Origin: Dyella_B sp966430775
GTDB taxonomy: Bacteria; Pseudomonadota; Gammaproteobacteria; Xanthomonadales; Rhodanobacteraceae
Length of the DNA: 64,000 nt
Direction: 5' to 3'
NCBI GenBank assembly: GCA_966430775.1
Contig: CBJMMB010000003.1
Location: 11,475 to 75,474 of the forward strand
Shown: positions 29,921 to 39,569 of the stretch, piece after piece
How positions within the stretch are numbered: position 1 is the stretch's first letter
Layout: each line of letters begins with the position of its first letter
The notes under the pieces: model-generated
Database searches by the model: none
What the model saw: only the letters and a program-made list of their open reading frames with translations
What the model was told of the DNA's origin: nothing
Position numbers and translations under genes: made by a program

Positions 29921-31822
29921 TTACAAGCCGTACCGCACCGTCAAATACCAGGTGCGGCCCAGCTGGTTGTAGTAATAGGCCGTCTCATAGCGGCGATCGA
30001 ACACGTTCGCCAGCTTGGCCTCCACCTGCCAGCCGGGCGCGAAGGCGTAGCTGGCGCGCAGGTCGGTGGTGGCGTAGCCGCCCATGCGGCGGGTGTTGGC
30101 GGTGTCGTCGTAGCGCTGGCTGGCGGCGAAGAAGGTGGCGCCAACATTGAATTGGCCCAGCTTGCGGTCGACATCCACGCGTCCCGTGCGCTGTGCGCGG
30201 CGCGCCAGCAGCTTGCCGTTGTTGGGGCCGCCGTCATCGTTCTTCGGCTGCATCAGGGTGAGATAGCTCTGCACGCGCCAGTCGTCCAGGTTGAAGCCGA
30301 ACTGCCCTTCCAGGCCGCGGATGCGCGCGCGGCTCAGGTTCTGCGGCACGAAGTTGCTGTCGAACACGATCAGGTTGTTGATGTGGGTCTGGTACGCGCT
30401 CACGCCCCAGTTCCAGTGCTCCAGCTGCTGCGTCAGGCCGATTTCGGCGCTGCGCGAGGTTTCCGGCTTCAGGTTGGGATTGGCGGTGGGCACGCCACCG
30501 AACGCCGGGAAATACAGGTCGTCGAAGGTCGGCGCGTGAAACGCGGTGCCATAGCTCACCGACAGCACCGGACCGTTCTGGAAGTGATACCCCCACGCCG
30601 CCGCGCCGGTGTTGTGATTGCCGAACTGGTCGTTGTGGTCGTGACGCGCGGAAAGCTGCACTTCGTTCTGGCCGAACGTGCCCTGGTATTGCGCAAAGGT
30701 GCCGGTGTCGCCGCGCGTAGTCTGCTGGAACGCGGTATCGCTGGCGATATGTTCCTGCTGGTAGTCCACGCCCACCGTCAGCAATTGATTGGCCGCCAGC
30801 GTGATGTCGTTCTGCCACGAGGCCTGGTTGCGGCGTGAGTTGAAATAACCCGTCGCCATGCGCGGGTAGTACTGGCCGTAATAGCTGCCCTGGTAGAACG
30901 TCGCGTTGTCGTCGCGGCTCTGGCCCGCATTGAGCGTGACTTTCCAGATCGACAGCGGCGAGAAGCTCAGGCGCGCGCCGGCCACGTATTGTTCTTCGAT
31001 GCCGTCGTTGCCGCCGTAGGGGCTGCCGGCGTATTCCGCATTGCTCTTGCTGCGCAGCCAGTTGAAAGCCAGTTCGGTGCCGTTGTCCCAGCGATAACCA
31101 ATGTTGGCGAAGCCATTCCAGTTGCGATAGGCATCGTTGCGCGGATCGTCGACGAAACACGCCACGCCCACTTCCGCCGCACCCATGCGGCAGGCGGGGA
31201 TGCCGCCGGTATAGGTGCCGCCGAGGCTGGCGTTGTACCAAAGATGCGCATCGCCGCCGGAAACACCTGCCTGCCCGCTCACATAACCATGGCTGCCGCC
31301 GGTCACGCTCACCGAAGGCGCGATGCCGCCGTTTGGCTGCCCGTGTCTGGTGAAGATCTGGATCACGCCACCGAGCGCGTCCGAACCGTAAAGACTGGCG
31401 TGCGGACCGCGTACGATTTCGATGCGATCGATCGCCTGTACCGGAATCTGTTCCAGCGCCGGCAGGCCGATGCTGACGGAACCGACGCGGATGCCGTCGA
31501 TCAACACCAGCACATGCGTGGCGTTGGTGCCGCGCAAATACAGCGACGTCTGCTGGCCGATTCCGCCGGTCTGGCCGATCGACACGCCGGGCAAACCAGT
31601 GAGCAGATCGGCGATGGAAACCGGCTGCAGCCGATCGATGTCCTCGCGCGTGATCACCGTGACTGACGACAACGCCTCGTTGGCGGTGATGGCGGTGCGC
31701 GTGGCGGTGACGATCACCGGCGCCAGTGTGCCGTTTTGGTCGGGCGCGGATTCGGCATAAGCGGCCGACGCGGCCAGCGAAAGCAGCAGGGCAGCTGCGA
31801 GGGTGTTCTTCTTCAACGACAT
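29921..31822 (-). CDS. btuB: TonB-dependent outer-membrane cobalamin receptor, BtuB-like
   Basis: 633 residues from the ATG at 31822, with AGGGGATATCC before it and a signal peptide (NTLAAALLLSLAASAAYA). The plug domain is clear: APVIVTATRT near the TonB box, SVTVITREDIDRLQPVSIAD, VLVLIDGIRVGSV, IDRIEIVRGPHASLYGSDAL. A 22-strand-type barrel follows and ends YYNQLGRTWYLTVRYGL. The pattern is that of BtuB, which imports vitamin B12 with energy from TonB-ExbBD. The cobalamin riboswitch in its leader independently supports a corrinoid substrate. No periplasmic BtuF or ABC genes are adjacent. Confidence 0.92.
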   Translation of the reverse strand: MSLKKNTLAAALLLSLAASAAYAESAPDQNGTLAPVIVTATRTAITANEALSSVTVITREDIDRLQPVSIADLLTGLPGVSIGQTGGIGQQTSLYLRGTNATHVLVLIDGIRVGSVSIGLPALEQIPVQAIDRIEIVRGPHASLYGSDALGGVIQIFTRHGQPNGGIAPSVSVTGGSHGYVSGQAGVSGGDAHLWYNASLGGTYTGGIPACRMGAAEVGVACFVDDPRNDAYRNWNGFANIGYRWDNGTELAFNWLRSKSNAEYAGSPYGGNDGIEEQYVAGARLSFSPLSIWKVTLNAGQSRDDNATFYQGSYYGQYYPRMATGYFNSRRNQASWQNDITLAANQLLTVGVDYQQEHIASDTAFQQTTRGDTGTFAQYQGTFGQNEVQLSARHDHNDQFGNHNTGAAAWGYHFQNGPVLSVSYGTAFHAPTFDDLYFPAFGGVPTANPNLKPETSRSAEIGLTQQLEHWNWGVSAYQTHINNLIVFDSNFVPQNLSRARIRGLEGQFGFNLDDWRVQSYLTLMQPKNDDGGPNNGKLLARRAQRTGRVDVDRKLGQFNVGATFFAASQRYDDTANTRRMGGYATTDLRASYAFAPGWQVEAKLANVFDRRYETAYYYNQLGRTWYLTVRYGL

Positions 31823-31963
31823 GGATATCCCCTGCCGCGCGTCCCCGCGCGGCGTAAGCATGAGCAAGCCGGCGCTCGCATGGATGCAAGGAAACGGAAG
31901 GCGGGCAGGCGGCGGTACCGCGGCGCGATTTCCGTGCCCCGCCCACCGCGAGTGCCAGAACCT

Positions 31964-32331
31964 GTTCCGGGCCGGTCTCCGGACTTGCGAGTGGCGCGCA
32001 TCAATGCATGCCATCGAACGATGCCTTCCCGTGCTAGGAGCCTGTCTGGTTCTGGTGGCCGAGGCGAAAATCCGACTACGCGAGGACAGATTTTCGGCGG
32101 TTCGCCGACCCATAGTGGTTCTATGGGTCAAGAATCGACGGAAATATGGACCGCGTAGGCGGATTTGCAGCCCGGCCATCCAGAGCCAGACAGGCTCCCC
32201 TGGCACAGTGGCGTGTGATCGTTCGAAACGTTCTCGCTTACCGTTGCGGGGGCAGCGCCGGCCTTGCTGTGCGAACAGCGCACCGGCTTCCCGTTTCATC
32301 CCCTTGGCTTGGGCCTGGGGACACCTGGAAC
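31964..32331 (-). promoter_or_regulatory. Cobalamin riboswitch in the btuB leader
   Basis: Read on the minus strand, all conserved blocks occur in order. P1 half GTTCC is at 32327-32331, GGGAAGCCGGTG at 32281-32292, GCTGCCCCCGCAACGGTAA at 32238-32256, GCCACTGTGC at 32203-32212, GGGAAGG at 32024-32030, the B12 box AAGTCCGGAGACCGGCC at 31970-31986, and P1 partner GGAAC at 31964-31968. About 175 nt separate the CACTG and GGGAAGG blocks, where about 10-20 is usual. The excess is an inverted-repeat element. The short stem GTGC/GCAC that should close this hairpin flanks the insertion. By family, cobalamin binding lowers btuB expression. Confidence 0.88.
32035..32201. repeat. ~167-bp inverted-repeat element inside the riboswitch
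   Basis: The ends are inverted copies: GGAGCCTGTCTGGTTCTGG at 32037-32055 pairs with 32180-32198 with one mismatch. Similarity continues inward for about 50 bp (ATCCGACTACGCG against ATCCGCCTACGCG). A separate perfect hairpin (GACCCATAG / CTATGGGTC) forms the centre at 32107-32129. No coding capacity, so a MITE-like or REP-like element. Confidence 0.8.
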
Positions 32332-32436
32332 GGGCGCAACTGTAGCGGGTGGGGGCGGCAAGGGCAATTCAGTCGCTTTTTCCCCAACGAGCACAACCAT
32401 CTACATGCTTGCAGCCATGCGTGGACTTACCTGGTC

Positions 32437-32555
32437 GTCATTCCGGCGAAAGCCGGAATCCAGTCTAAATACATCGTGCGAAGCACTCATGACTTCTTAT
32501 GTCGAGTGCTTCGCACAGCACGTTTGAACTGGATTCCGGCTTTCGCCGGAATGAC
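32437..32555. repeat. GTCATTCCGGCG inverted repeat element (intact)
   Basis: 119 bp. The outer 28 bp on each side are perfect inverted copies beginning GTCATTCCGGCGAAAGCCGG. Inner arms GTGCGAAGCACTC also pair. A degenerate relative lies at 35781. This type of element is common between genes in related genomes (recollection). It sits just past the end of the GntR gene. Confidence 0.85.
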
Positions 32556-32567
32556 GGTGAGGCACCA

Positions 32568-33320
32568 TCAATCGGTCTGCAACTCAGCCACGAAATCGTA
32601 GATATCGCCGCGGTACCACGAGGTGGTGAACTCCACCACGCGTCCGTCATCGAGAAACCCGCGCCGCTCGATATGCAGCCCGGCACTGCCGGCACTCACG
32701 TGCAGCAGCCGGGCCTGCCGCGCACCGAGCAACACCGCACGCAAGCGCTGCAGCGCGCGCACAGGCCGGCAATCGTATTTCTCCAGCGCCTCGTACAGCG
32801 AATCGTGCACCTCGTGCGGATCGGGCAGCACGCTGGCCGGCACCACGCTGCGCTCGATCGCCAGCGGCTCGTCTTCGGCATAGCGCACGCGATGCAGCCG
32901 CGCCACCAGCACGCCGGGCGAAAGGTTGAGCGCCATCGATTCCTCCGGCGTCACCTCGCCCACGCTGCGCTCGAAGAATTCGGAACGTGGATGCAGGCCG
33001 CGTGCGCGCAGGTCTTCGGTGAAGCTGGTCAGGCGCGACATCGGCTTGATGATGCGCTCGGCCACGAACGTGCCGGCGCCGTGGCGCTGGGTGAGCAGGC
33101 CTTCTTCGACCAAACCTGAAATGGCCTTGCGCACGGTCACGCGGGACAAACCCAAAGCCTGCGATAAATCGCGTTCGCTCGGCAGGGTCTGGCCCGGTTC
33201 GATATCGCGATGCTGGATCACGTTGCGAATAGCCCGCCGCAACCGCAGGTAGGCCAGCGGCTGGTGGGTGGTGGTATCGCGGCTCAGTCGCCGGTATTCC
33301 TCGGCCAGGGCGTTCTGCAT
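32568..33320 (-). CDS. GntR-family regulator, HutC subfamily
   Basis: About 250 residues from the ATG at 33320; a TTG at 33338 would add six residues. N-terminal GntR winged helix (LRLRRAIRNVIQHRDIEPGQ, TLPSERDLSQALGLSRVTVR) is followed by a UTRA effector domain (SRLTSFTEDLRARGLHPRSE, VLVARLHRVRYAEDEPLAIE). Members bind sugar phosphates or similar small ligands. The gene is divergent from zwf, and TGGTA repeats occur in front of both genes. It is therefore the probable regulator of the zwf-pgl-edd-eda group and of itself (inference). RpiR-type HexR plays this role in many other gammaproteobacteria. Confidence 0.9.
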   Translation of the reverse strand: MQNALAEEYRRLSRDTTTHQPLAYLRLRRAIRNVIQHRDIEPGQTLPSERDLSQALGLSRVTVRKAISGLVEEGLLTQRHGAGTFVAERIIKPMSRLTSFTEDLRARGLHPRSEFFERSVGEVTPEESMALNLSPGVLVARLHRVRYAEDEPLAIERSVVPASVLPDPHEVHDSLYEALEKYDCRPVRALQRLRAVLLGARQARLLHVSAGSAGLHIERRGFLDDGRVVEFTTSWYRGDIYDFVAELQTD

Positions 33321-33332
33321 AGTTGCGAACCA

Positions 33333-33354
33333 TACCAATGCGTGACCACTGGTA
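33333..33354. promoter_or_regulatory. Putative GntR operator before its own gene
   Basis: An inverted pair TACCA-N12-TGGTA, 13 bp upstream of the gntR start. The same TGGTA word is repeated before zwf. Confidence 0.45.
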
Positions 33355-33508
33355 CAACGGGGTGGCGAGACCGGAATCGACTATCGAGGAGAACCGGCCT
33401 TGAGCGCCCCAAAGGCCGCCTGTCCTGCTGTTTTTACGATTTACGCTTCCCGACTTACGATTTCCGCCCTTATGAAAACAATGCATACGTTTGCACCGCA
33501 CAAGGGAC

Positions 33509-33537
33509 TGGTATTGCCTGGTACGGCATTGGTACCA
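33509..33537. promoter_or_regulatory. Putative GntR operator array before zwf
   Basis: TGGTA occurs at 33509, 33519 and 33530, spaced 10 and 11 bp, so on one face of the helix. The last copy is the palindrome TGGTACCA. HutC-type regulators bind TGGTA/TACCA-like sites. The array ends 57 bp before the zwf start. Confidence 0.5.
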
Positions 33538-33593
33538 TCGGGGTTCCCCGGCGGCCGCACTGTCGCGGCTGCCCGCATGCATAGAGGTGAGTT

Positions 33594-35080
<1,487 letters not shown>

Positions 35081-35084
<4 letters not shown>

Positions 35085-35767
35085 GCGAGCTACATGCCTT
35101 CGACAATGGCGAGGCTTTGGCCAAAGCCTTGTCGGCCAGCATCGCGGGCAAGCTTCGCGAGGCGATCGATGCGCGTGGCGAGGCGTTGATCGCGGTTTCC
35201 GGCGGCAGCACGCCCAAGCGCCTGTTCGAAGCACTCGCGAACGAATCGCTGGATTGGTCGCGCGTCACCGTCACCCTGGTCGACGAACGCTGGGTGCCGG
35301 ATACCGACGAACGTTCCAACGCGCGACTGGTAAAAACATTGCTGCTGCAACACAAGGCCGCCGACGCCGAATTCGTGCCGCTGTACGCCGAAGCGGCCAC
35401 GCCGGAAGCCGGCATCGGCGAAGTGCGCGCGCGGGTGAAGGCGCTGGGACAACCCTTCGATGTGATCGTGCTCGGCATGGGTCCGGATGGACACACCGCA
35501 TCGTTCTTTCCCGGCGGCGATCGCCTGAGCGAAGCGCTGGATACCTCCAATACTGCGCTGGTGCTGCCGATGCGCGCGCCGGGTGCCGGCGAGCCGCGCA
35601 TCACGTTCACCCTCGAAGTGCTGTTGAAGGCGCGTTCGCTTTATCTGCATATCCAGGGCAACGACAAGCGCGACGTGCTGGCGGCGGCGGAAAAGCCTGG
35701 CAGCACGCTGCCGGTTGCCAGCGTGCTGCAATCGGATCGCTCGTTGGATATCTATTGGTGCCCGTGA
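35081..35767 (+). CDS. pgl: 6-phosphogluconolactonase
   Basis: 228 residues starting at the GTG 35081 that overlaps the zwf stop. Typical motifs of the DevB/Pgl family are present: ALIAVSGGSTPKRLFEAL, VTVTLVDERWVPDTDERSNA and FDVIVLGMGPDGHTASFFPG. It hydrolyses 6-phosphogluconolactone to 6-phosphogluconate in the cytoplasm. Placement between zwf and edd matches the pathway order. The next gene is 245 bp away, past a degenerate repeat element, and is probably still in the same regulon. Confidence 0.96.
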
Positions 35768-35780
35768 GGTTTTATGGTTC

Positions 35781-35889
35781 GTCATTCCGGCGAACGCCGG
35801 AATCCAGTTTGAATACGCTATGCGAAGCACTCAAAAACAATGCTGTGTGCTTCGCACGATTCACTCGACTGGATTCCGGCGTTCGCCGA
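35781..35889. repeat. GTCATTCCGGCG inverted repeat element (degenerate)
   Basis: The left end (GTCATTCCGGCG, AACGCCGGAATCCAGT) and inner arms (ATGCGAAGCACTC / GTGTGCTTCGCA) match the element at 32437. The right end is broken after ATTCCGGCGTTCGCCG, with a stray CAATGACGG 30 bp further. Lies between pgl and edd. Confidence 0.75.
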
Positions 35890-36012
35890 GGAGCTTTTCA
35901 ACAGCGAAGCTGGTCAATGACGGTTAGGCACGTTTGAACACAGCCGGAAAGACAAGCGCTTTTACGAGCAACAAACAGCATCAACGCCGAGCCCGCTCGG
36001 CCGGAGCATGAA

Positions 36013-37821
36013 ATGAGTTTGCATCCCGTCGTCGCCGAAGTCACCGAACGCCTGCGCGAACGCAGCCGCGCCACGCGCGCCGCGTATCTGGAACGCATCA
36101 ACAACGCCATCATCGACGGCCCGCATCGCGCCCGGCTCTCTTGCGGCAACCTCGCGCACGGCTTCGCCGCTTGCAACGCGCACGACAAGGCGGCGCTGCG
36201 CGAAGGTCACACGCCGAACCTGGCTATCGTCACCGCGTACAACGACATGCTGTCGGCGCATCAGCCGTACGAGCGCTATCCGGAATTCATCCGCGAGGTG
36301 GCGCGCCAGTCCGGTTTCACCGCGCAAGTCGCGGGCGGCGTGCCGGCGATGTGCGATGGCGTGACGCAAGGCCGCGCCGGCATGGAGTTGTCGCTGTTCT
36401 CGCGTGATTTGATCGCCATGACCACGGCGGTGGCGCTGTCGCACGACATGTTCGACGGCGCGCTGTACTTGGGTATCTGCGACAAGATCGTGCCGGGCCT
36501 CTTGATCGGCGCGCTGAGCTTCGGCCATCTGCCCGGCGTGTTCGTGCCCAGCGGCCCGATGCCCAGCGGCATCAGCAACGAACAGAAGTCGAAAGTGCGC
36601 CAGGCGTACACGGAAGGCAAGGCGAGCCGCGACGAATTGCTGGAGGCGGAAGCCGCGTCGTATCACTCGGCCGGCACCTGCACCTTCTATGGCACCGCCA
36701 ACTCCAATCAGATGCTGATGGAGATCATGGGCCTGCACTTGCCGGGTGCCAGCTTCGTCGCACCGGAAACGCCGCTGCGCGATGCGCTCACCGCCGAAGC
36801 GGTGCGCCGCTGCGCCGCGCTGGGCAAGGCGGGCGAGCATCTGCCGGTCGGCCATATCGTGGACGAGCGCGCCATCGTCAACGGCGTGGTTGGTTTGCAC
36901 GCCACCGGCGGTTCCACCAATCATCTGCTGCATCTGGTGGCGATCGCGCAAGCCGCCGGCATTGCGCTGCGCTGGGAAGACTTCGACGCGCTGTCGTCAG
37001 TCGCACCGCTGTTGGCGCGCGTGTATCCGAACGGCTATGCCGACGTGAACCATTTCCACGAAGCCGGCGGCATGGGCTTCCTGATCGATCAACTGCTCAG
37101 CGCCGGCCTACTGCACGGCGACGCGCGCACCATCGCCGGTTGCGATCTTTCCGGCTACGCCAAGGTGCCGTCGCTGGAAGAGGGCAAGCTGATCTGGAAG
37201 CCGGTGTCGAAGGAAAGCGGCAACCGCGGCGTGCTGCGCGGCGCGAGCGAACCGTTCCGCGCCGATGGCGGCCTGCGCATGCTCAACGGCAATCTCGGCC
37301 GCTCGGTGATCAAGGTATCTTCCGTGCCGGACGATCGCCTGGTGATCGAAGCGCCCGCGGTGGTGTTCCACGACCAGGACGACATCAAGCGCGCGTTCGA
37401 TCGCGGCGAGCTCAACCGTGACTTCATCGCCGTGGTGCGCTTCCAGGGTCCGCGCGCGATCGGCATGCCGGAACTGCACAAGCTCACGCCGACGCTGGCC
37501 GTGCTGCAGGATCGCGGGCATCGCATTGCATTGGTCACGGATGGCCGCATGTCGGGAGCCAGCGGCCGCGTGCCGGCGGCGATCCATGTGACGCCGGAAG
37601 CGGACGATGCAGGCCCGATCGCCAAGGTGCGCGATGGCGACATCATTCGCCTGGATGCGCAGAAGGGCACGCTCGACGTATTGGTGGATGCCGCGGAATT
37701 CGCCGCGCGCACGCCGGTGGTCGAGGATCTTTCCAGGCACCAGCACGGCATGGGCCGCGAATTGTTCGGCATCTTCCGCCGCAACGCAGTGGCCGCCGAT
37801 CTCGGCGCCGGTGTGCTGTAA
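36013..37821 (+). CDS. edd: 6-phosphogluconate dehydratase
   Basis: 602 residues from the ATG at 36013, with GGAG 7 nt upstream. It is a member of the IlvD/Edd dehydratase family: GGVPAMCDGVTQGRAGMELS, ICDKIVPGLLIG, GTCTFYGTANSNQMLMEIMG and LVTDGRMSGASGRVPAAIHV contain the Cys residues and loops around the iron-sulfur cluster. The length (about 600) fits Edd rather than the shorter IlvD. It converts 6-phosphogluconate to 2-keto-3-deoxy-6-phosphogluconate. Followed by eda after one palindromic repeat. Confidence 0.97.
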   Translation: MSLHPVVAEVTERLRERSRATRAAYLERINNAIIDGPHRARLSCGNLAHGFAACNAHDKAALREGHTPNLAIVTAYNDMLSAHQPYERYPEFIREVARQSGFTAQVAGGVPAMCDGVTQGRAGMELSLFSRDLIAMTTAVALSHDMFDGALYLGICDKIVPGLLIGALSFGHLPGVFVPSGPMPSGISNEQKSKVRQAYTEGKASRDELLEAEAASYHSAGTCTFYGTANSNQMLMEIMGLHLPGASFVAPETPLRDALTAEAVRRCAALGKAGEHLPVGHIVDERAIVNGVVGLHATGGSTNHLLHLVAIAQAAGIALRWEDFDALSSVAPLLARVYPNGYADVNHFHEAGGMGFLIDQLLSAGLLHGDARTIAGCDLSGYAKVPSLEEGKLIWKPVSKESGNRGVLRGASEPFRADGGLRMLNGNLGRSVIKVSSVPDDRLVIEAPAVVFHDQDDIKRAFDRGELNRDFIAVVRFQGPRAIGMPELHKLTPTLAVLQDRGHRIALVTDGRMSGASGRVPAAIHVTPEADDAGPIAKVRDGDIIRLDAQKGTLDVLVDAAEFAARTPVVEDLSRHQHGMGRELFGIFRRNAVAADLGAGVL

Positions 37822-37825
37822 ACAC

Positions 37826-37899
37826 GTAGGTTGGGGTGCAAACCCCAACATTGCCATCCACATGGATACCACGACGTTGGGGTTCGCACCCCAACCTAC
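37826..37899. repeat. GTAGGTTGGG-family element between edd and eda
   Basis: Two hairpin arms, GTAGGTTGGGGTGCAAACCC at the left and GGGGTTCGCACCCCAACCTA at the right, in inverted orientation around a ~25-bp centre. It starts 5 nt after the edd stop and ends 9 nt before the eda start, occupying the whole intergenic space. Confidence 0.85.
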
Positions 37900-37908
37900 A
37901 TCGCTCGA

Positions 37909-38559
37909 ATGACCATGAATATCGAAACCAAGCAACAGCACGTCGAAGCCACCATGCGCCTGGCGCCGGTGATCCCGGTGGTGATCATCGAAGACGCCAA
38001 GCACGCCGTGCCGATGGCGCGCGCGCTGGTGGCCGGTGGCATCCCGGCGATCGAAGTGACGCTGCGCACGCCCGCCGCGCTGGACGCGATCCGCGCCATC
38101 GCGCAGGAAGTGGAAGGCGCGGTCGTAGGCGTTGGCACCGTGCTGACCGCCAACGATCTGCACGCCGCCGAACGCGCCGGCGCGCGCTTCGCGGTGTCGC
38201 CCGGCATGTCGCCGAACCTGCTGGCCGCCGCCGATGACAGCACCCTGCCTTTGCTGCCCGGCATCGCCACCGCCAGCGAAGCGATGGCCTTGCTCGAACG
38301 CGGTTACCGCCACCTCAAGTTCTTCCCGGCCGTGCCTGCCGGCGGCGCGAAGCTGCTCGGCGCCTGGGCCAGCCCGCTGCCGCAGATCCGTTTCTGCCCA
38401 ACTGGTGGTATCGCGTTGAACACGGCGAAGGATTTCCTCTCGCTGCCGAACGTGCTGTGCGTGGGCGGCTCATGGCTTACGCCGGCCGACAAGCTGAAGG
38501 CCGGCGACTGGGCCGGCATCGAGCAGCTCGCACGCGAAGCCGCCGCGCTGCGCGCCTGA
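37909..38559 (+). CDS. eda: 2-keto-3-deoxy-6-phosphogluconate aldolase
   Basis: About 216 residues; ATG at 37909 or 37915, neither with a clear ribosome site because the repeat element abuts the start. Key motifs: VIPVVIIEDAKHAVPMARAL, GIPAIEVTLRTPAALDAI with the catalytic Glu, and HLKFFPAVPAGG with the Schiff-base Lys (about residue 137). It splits KDPG into pyruvate and glyceraldehyde 3-phosphate, completing the Entner-Doudoroff pathway. It is bracketed on both sides by GTAGGTTGGG elements in the same arrangement. Confidence 0.96.
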   Translation: MTMNIETKQQHVEATMRLAPVIPVVIIEDAKHAVPMARALVAGGIPAIEVTLRTPAALDAIRAIAQEVEGAVVGVGTVLTANDLHAAERAGARFAVSPGMSPNLLAAADDSTLPLLPGIATASEAMALLERGYRHLKFFPAVPAGGAKLLGAWASPLPQIRFCPTGGIALNTAKDFLSLPNVLCVGGSWLTPADKLKAGDWAGIEQLAREAAALRA

Positions 38560-38560
38560 T

Positions 38561-38633
38561 GTAGGTTGGGGTGCAAACCCCAACATCGCCGGTACGTGGA
38601 GATGTCAACGTTGGGGTTTGCACCCCAACCTAC
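38561..38633. repeat. GTAGGTTGGG-family element after eda
   Basis: Same structure as 37826-37899, with arms GTAGGTTGGGGTGCAAACCC and GGGGTTTGCACCCCAACCTA. It begins 1 nt after the eda stop and ends 10 nt before the end of the convergent GNAT gene. Confidence 0.87.
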
Positions 38634-38643
38634 GATTCATGCG

Positions 38644-39096
38644 TCACTCCAGCGGCAACACGTAGCGCCGCTTGATCGTTTCGGCTGCGCCCAGGCGCCG
38701 ATAAAACCTCGCTGCGTCTACGTTCCACTCCGGCGTTTGCCATTGCATGTTGCGGCAACCCTGCGCGCGGGCGAATGCGTGCACCGCCTTCCACAACTGG
38801 TGCCCCACGCCGCGGCCGCGCCAAGCTTCGCGCACGTACAAACAATCCATGTGCAGGAACGTCGCGCGATCGAGCGTGGAGAAATCTAGCGTGGCGCTGG
38901 CGTAGCCGATGGCTGTCGAGGCGTCCATCGCGATCCAGGCATGCAATCGATCGGTCCGCAGCGCCCGCGCAAGCTCGTACTCGCCGCCCTCTGCCGAATA
39001 CGCTAGCCGCTCGTAGGCGGCATGTTCGGCGCATAGCGGCAACAGCCGTTGGATGTCGGCAGCACCGGCGCGCTGAATGTGCGCCGGCGTCTGCAT
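38644..39096 (-). CDS. GNAT N-acetyltransferase
   Basis: About 150 residues from the ATG at 39096; GGAG lies 8 nt upstream and the start follows the rhodanese stop by one base (TGACATG), so the two are coupled. An ATG at 39123 inside the rhodanese gene is less likely. The acetyl-CoA loop is MDCLYVREAWRGRGVGHQLW (R-G-R-G-V-G), and the end is AARFYRRLGAAETIKRRYVL. The substrate is unknown; the overall pattern resembles small polyamine or amino-acid acetyltransferases. Confidence 0.88.
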   Translation of the reverse strand: MQTPAHIQRAGAADIQRLLPLCAEHAAYERLAYSAEGGEYELARALRTDRLHAWIAMDASTAIGYASATLDFSTLDRATFLHMDCLYVREAWRGRGVGHQLWKAVHAFARAQGCRNMQWQTPEWNVDAARFYRRLGAAETIKRRYVLPLE

Positions 39097-39097
39097 G

Positions 39098-39490
39098 TCA
39101 GCGCTCCAGTCCGAATCCTTCATCGATCCACCCGGTAAGCCCGCCGATCATCTCCTTCACCGGCCGGCCAAGCTGCGCCAGCTTCACTGCGGCCTTGTTC
39201 GCGCCGTTGCAATGCGGGCCGGCGCAATACACCACGAACGTCGTATCGGGTGAATACTCGACCAGGCGCTGTTCGCTGATCGTGCGCGTCGGCATGTTGA
39301 TGGCGCCGGGCACGTGACCGGCCGCGTAGAGCGTGGGCGTGCGCACGTCCAGCAGCACGAAATCCTTCGTTTCATGCTGCGTGGCATACCACACATCGGC
39401 GCAATCGGTTTCGAAGCCGAGGCGTGTTTCGAAATGGGCCAACGCCTGCGCGCTCTGCGCGGCCGGAACGCGGGTGACGACGGTACTCAT
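39098..39490 (-). CDS. Single-domain rhodanese-like protein
   Basis: 130 residues from the ATG at 39490 (GGAG 9 nt upstream). The fold is recognisable by FVLLDVRTPTLYAAGHVPGA, INMPTRTISEQRLVEYSPDT and the active-site loop VVYCAGPHCNGANKAA with the catalytic Cys. Rhodaneses carry sulfane sulfur as a Cys persulfide. It is divergent from an FtrA-like regulator across 79 bp, a pairing known for FtrA in other bacteria, so FtrA may regulate it. The GNAT gene follows in the same operon. Confidence 0.9.
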   Translation of the reverse strand: MSTVVTRVPAAQSAQALAHFETRLGFETDCADVWYATQHETKDFVLLDVRTPTLYAAGHVPGAINMPTRTISEQRLVEYSPDTTFVVYCAGPHCNGANKAAVKLAQLGRPVKEMIGGLTGWIDEGFGLER

Positions 39491-39569
39491 GGGACGTGCT
39501 CCGTGGTGAATGTGGCGACAGTTTGGGCACTGGCGCGTACGCATGACATTGGCAAGAATGCCAGCCACC

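Noticed and set aside
32035..32201. Inverted repeats upstream of btuB read as an ordinary terminator or attenuator
   Set aside because: The repeat interrupts the aptamer between conserved blocks rather than following it, and its ends look like a discrete element.
31823..32299. Extension of the btuB frame upstream to 32299
   Set aside because: The extra residues run through the riboswitch; the ATG at 31822 has a good ribosome site and begins a signal peptide.
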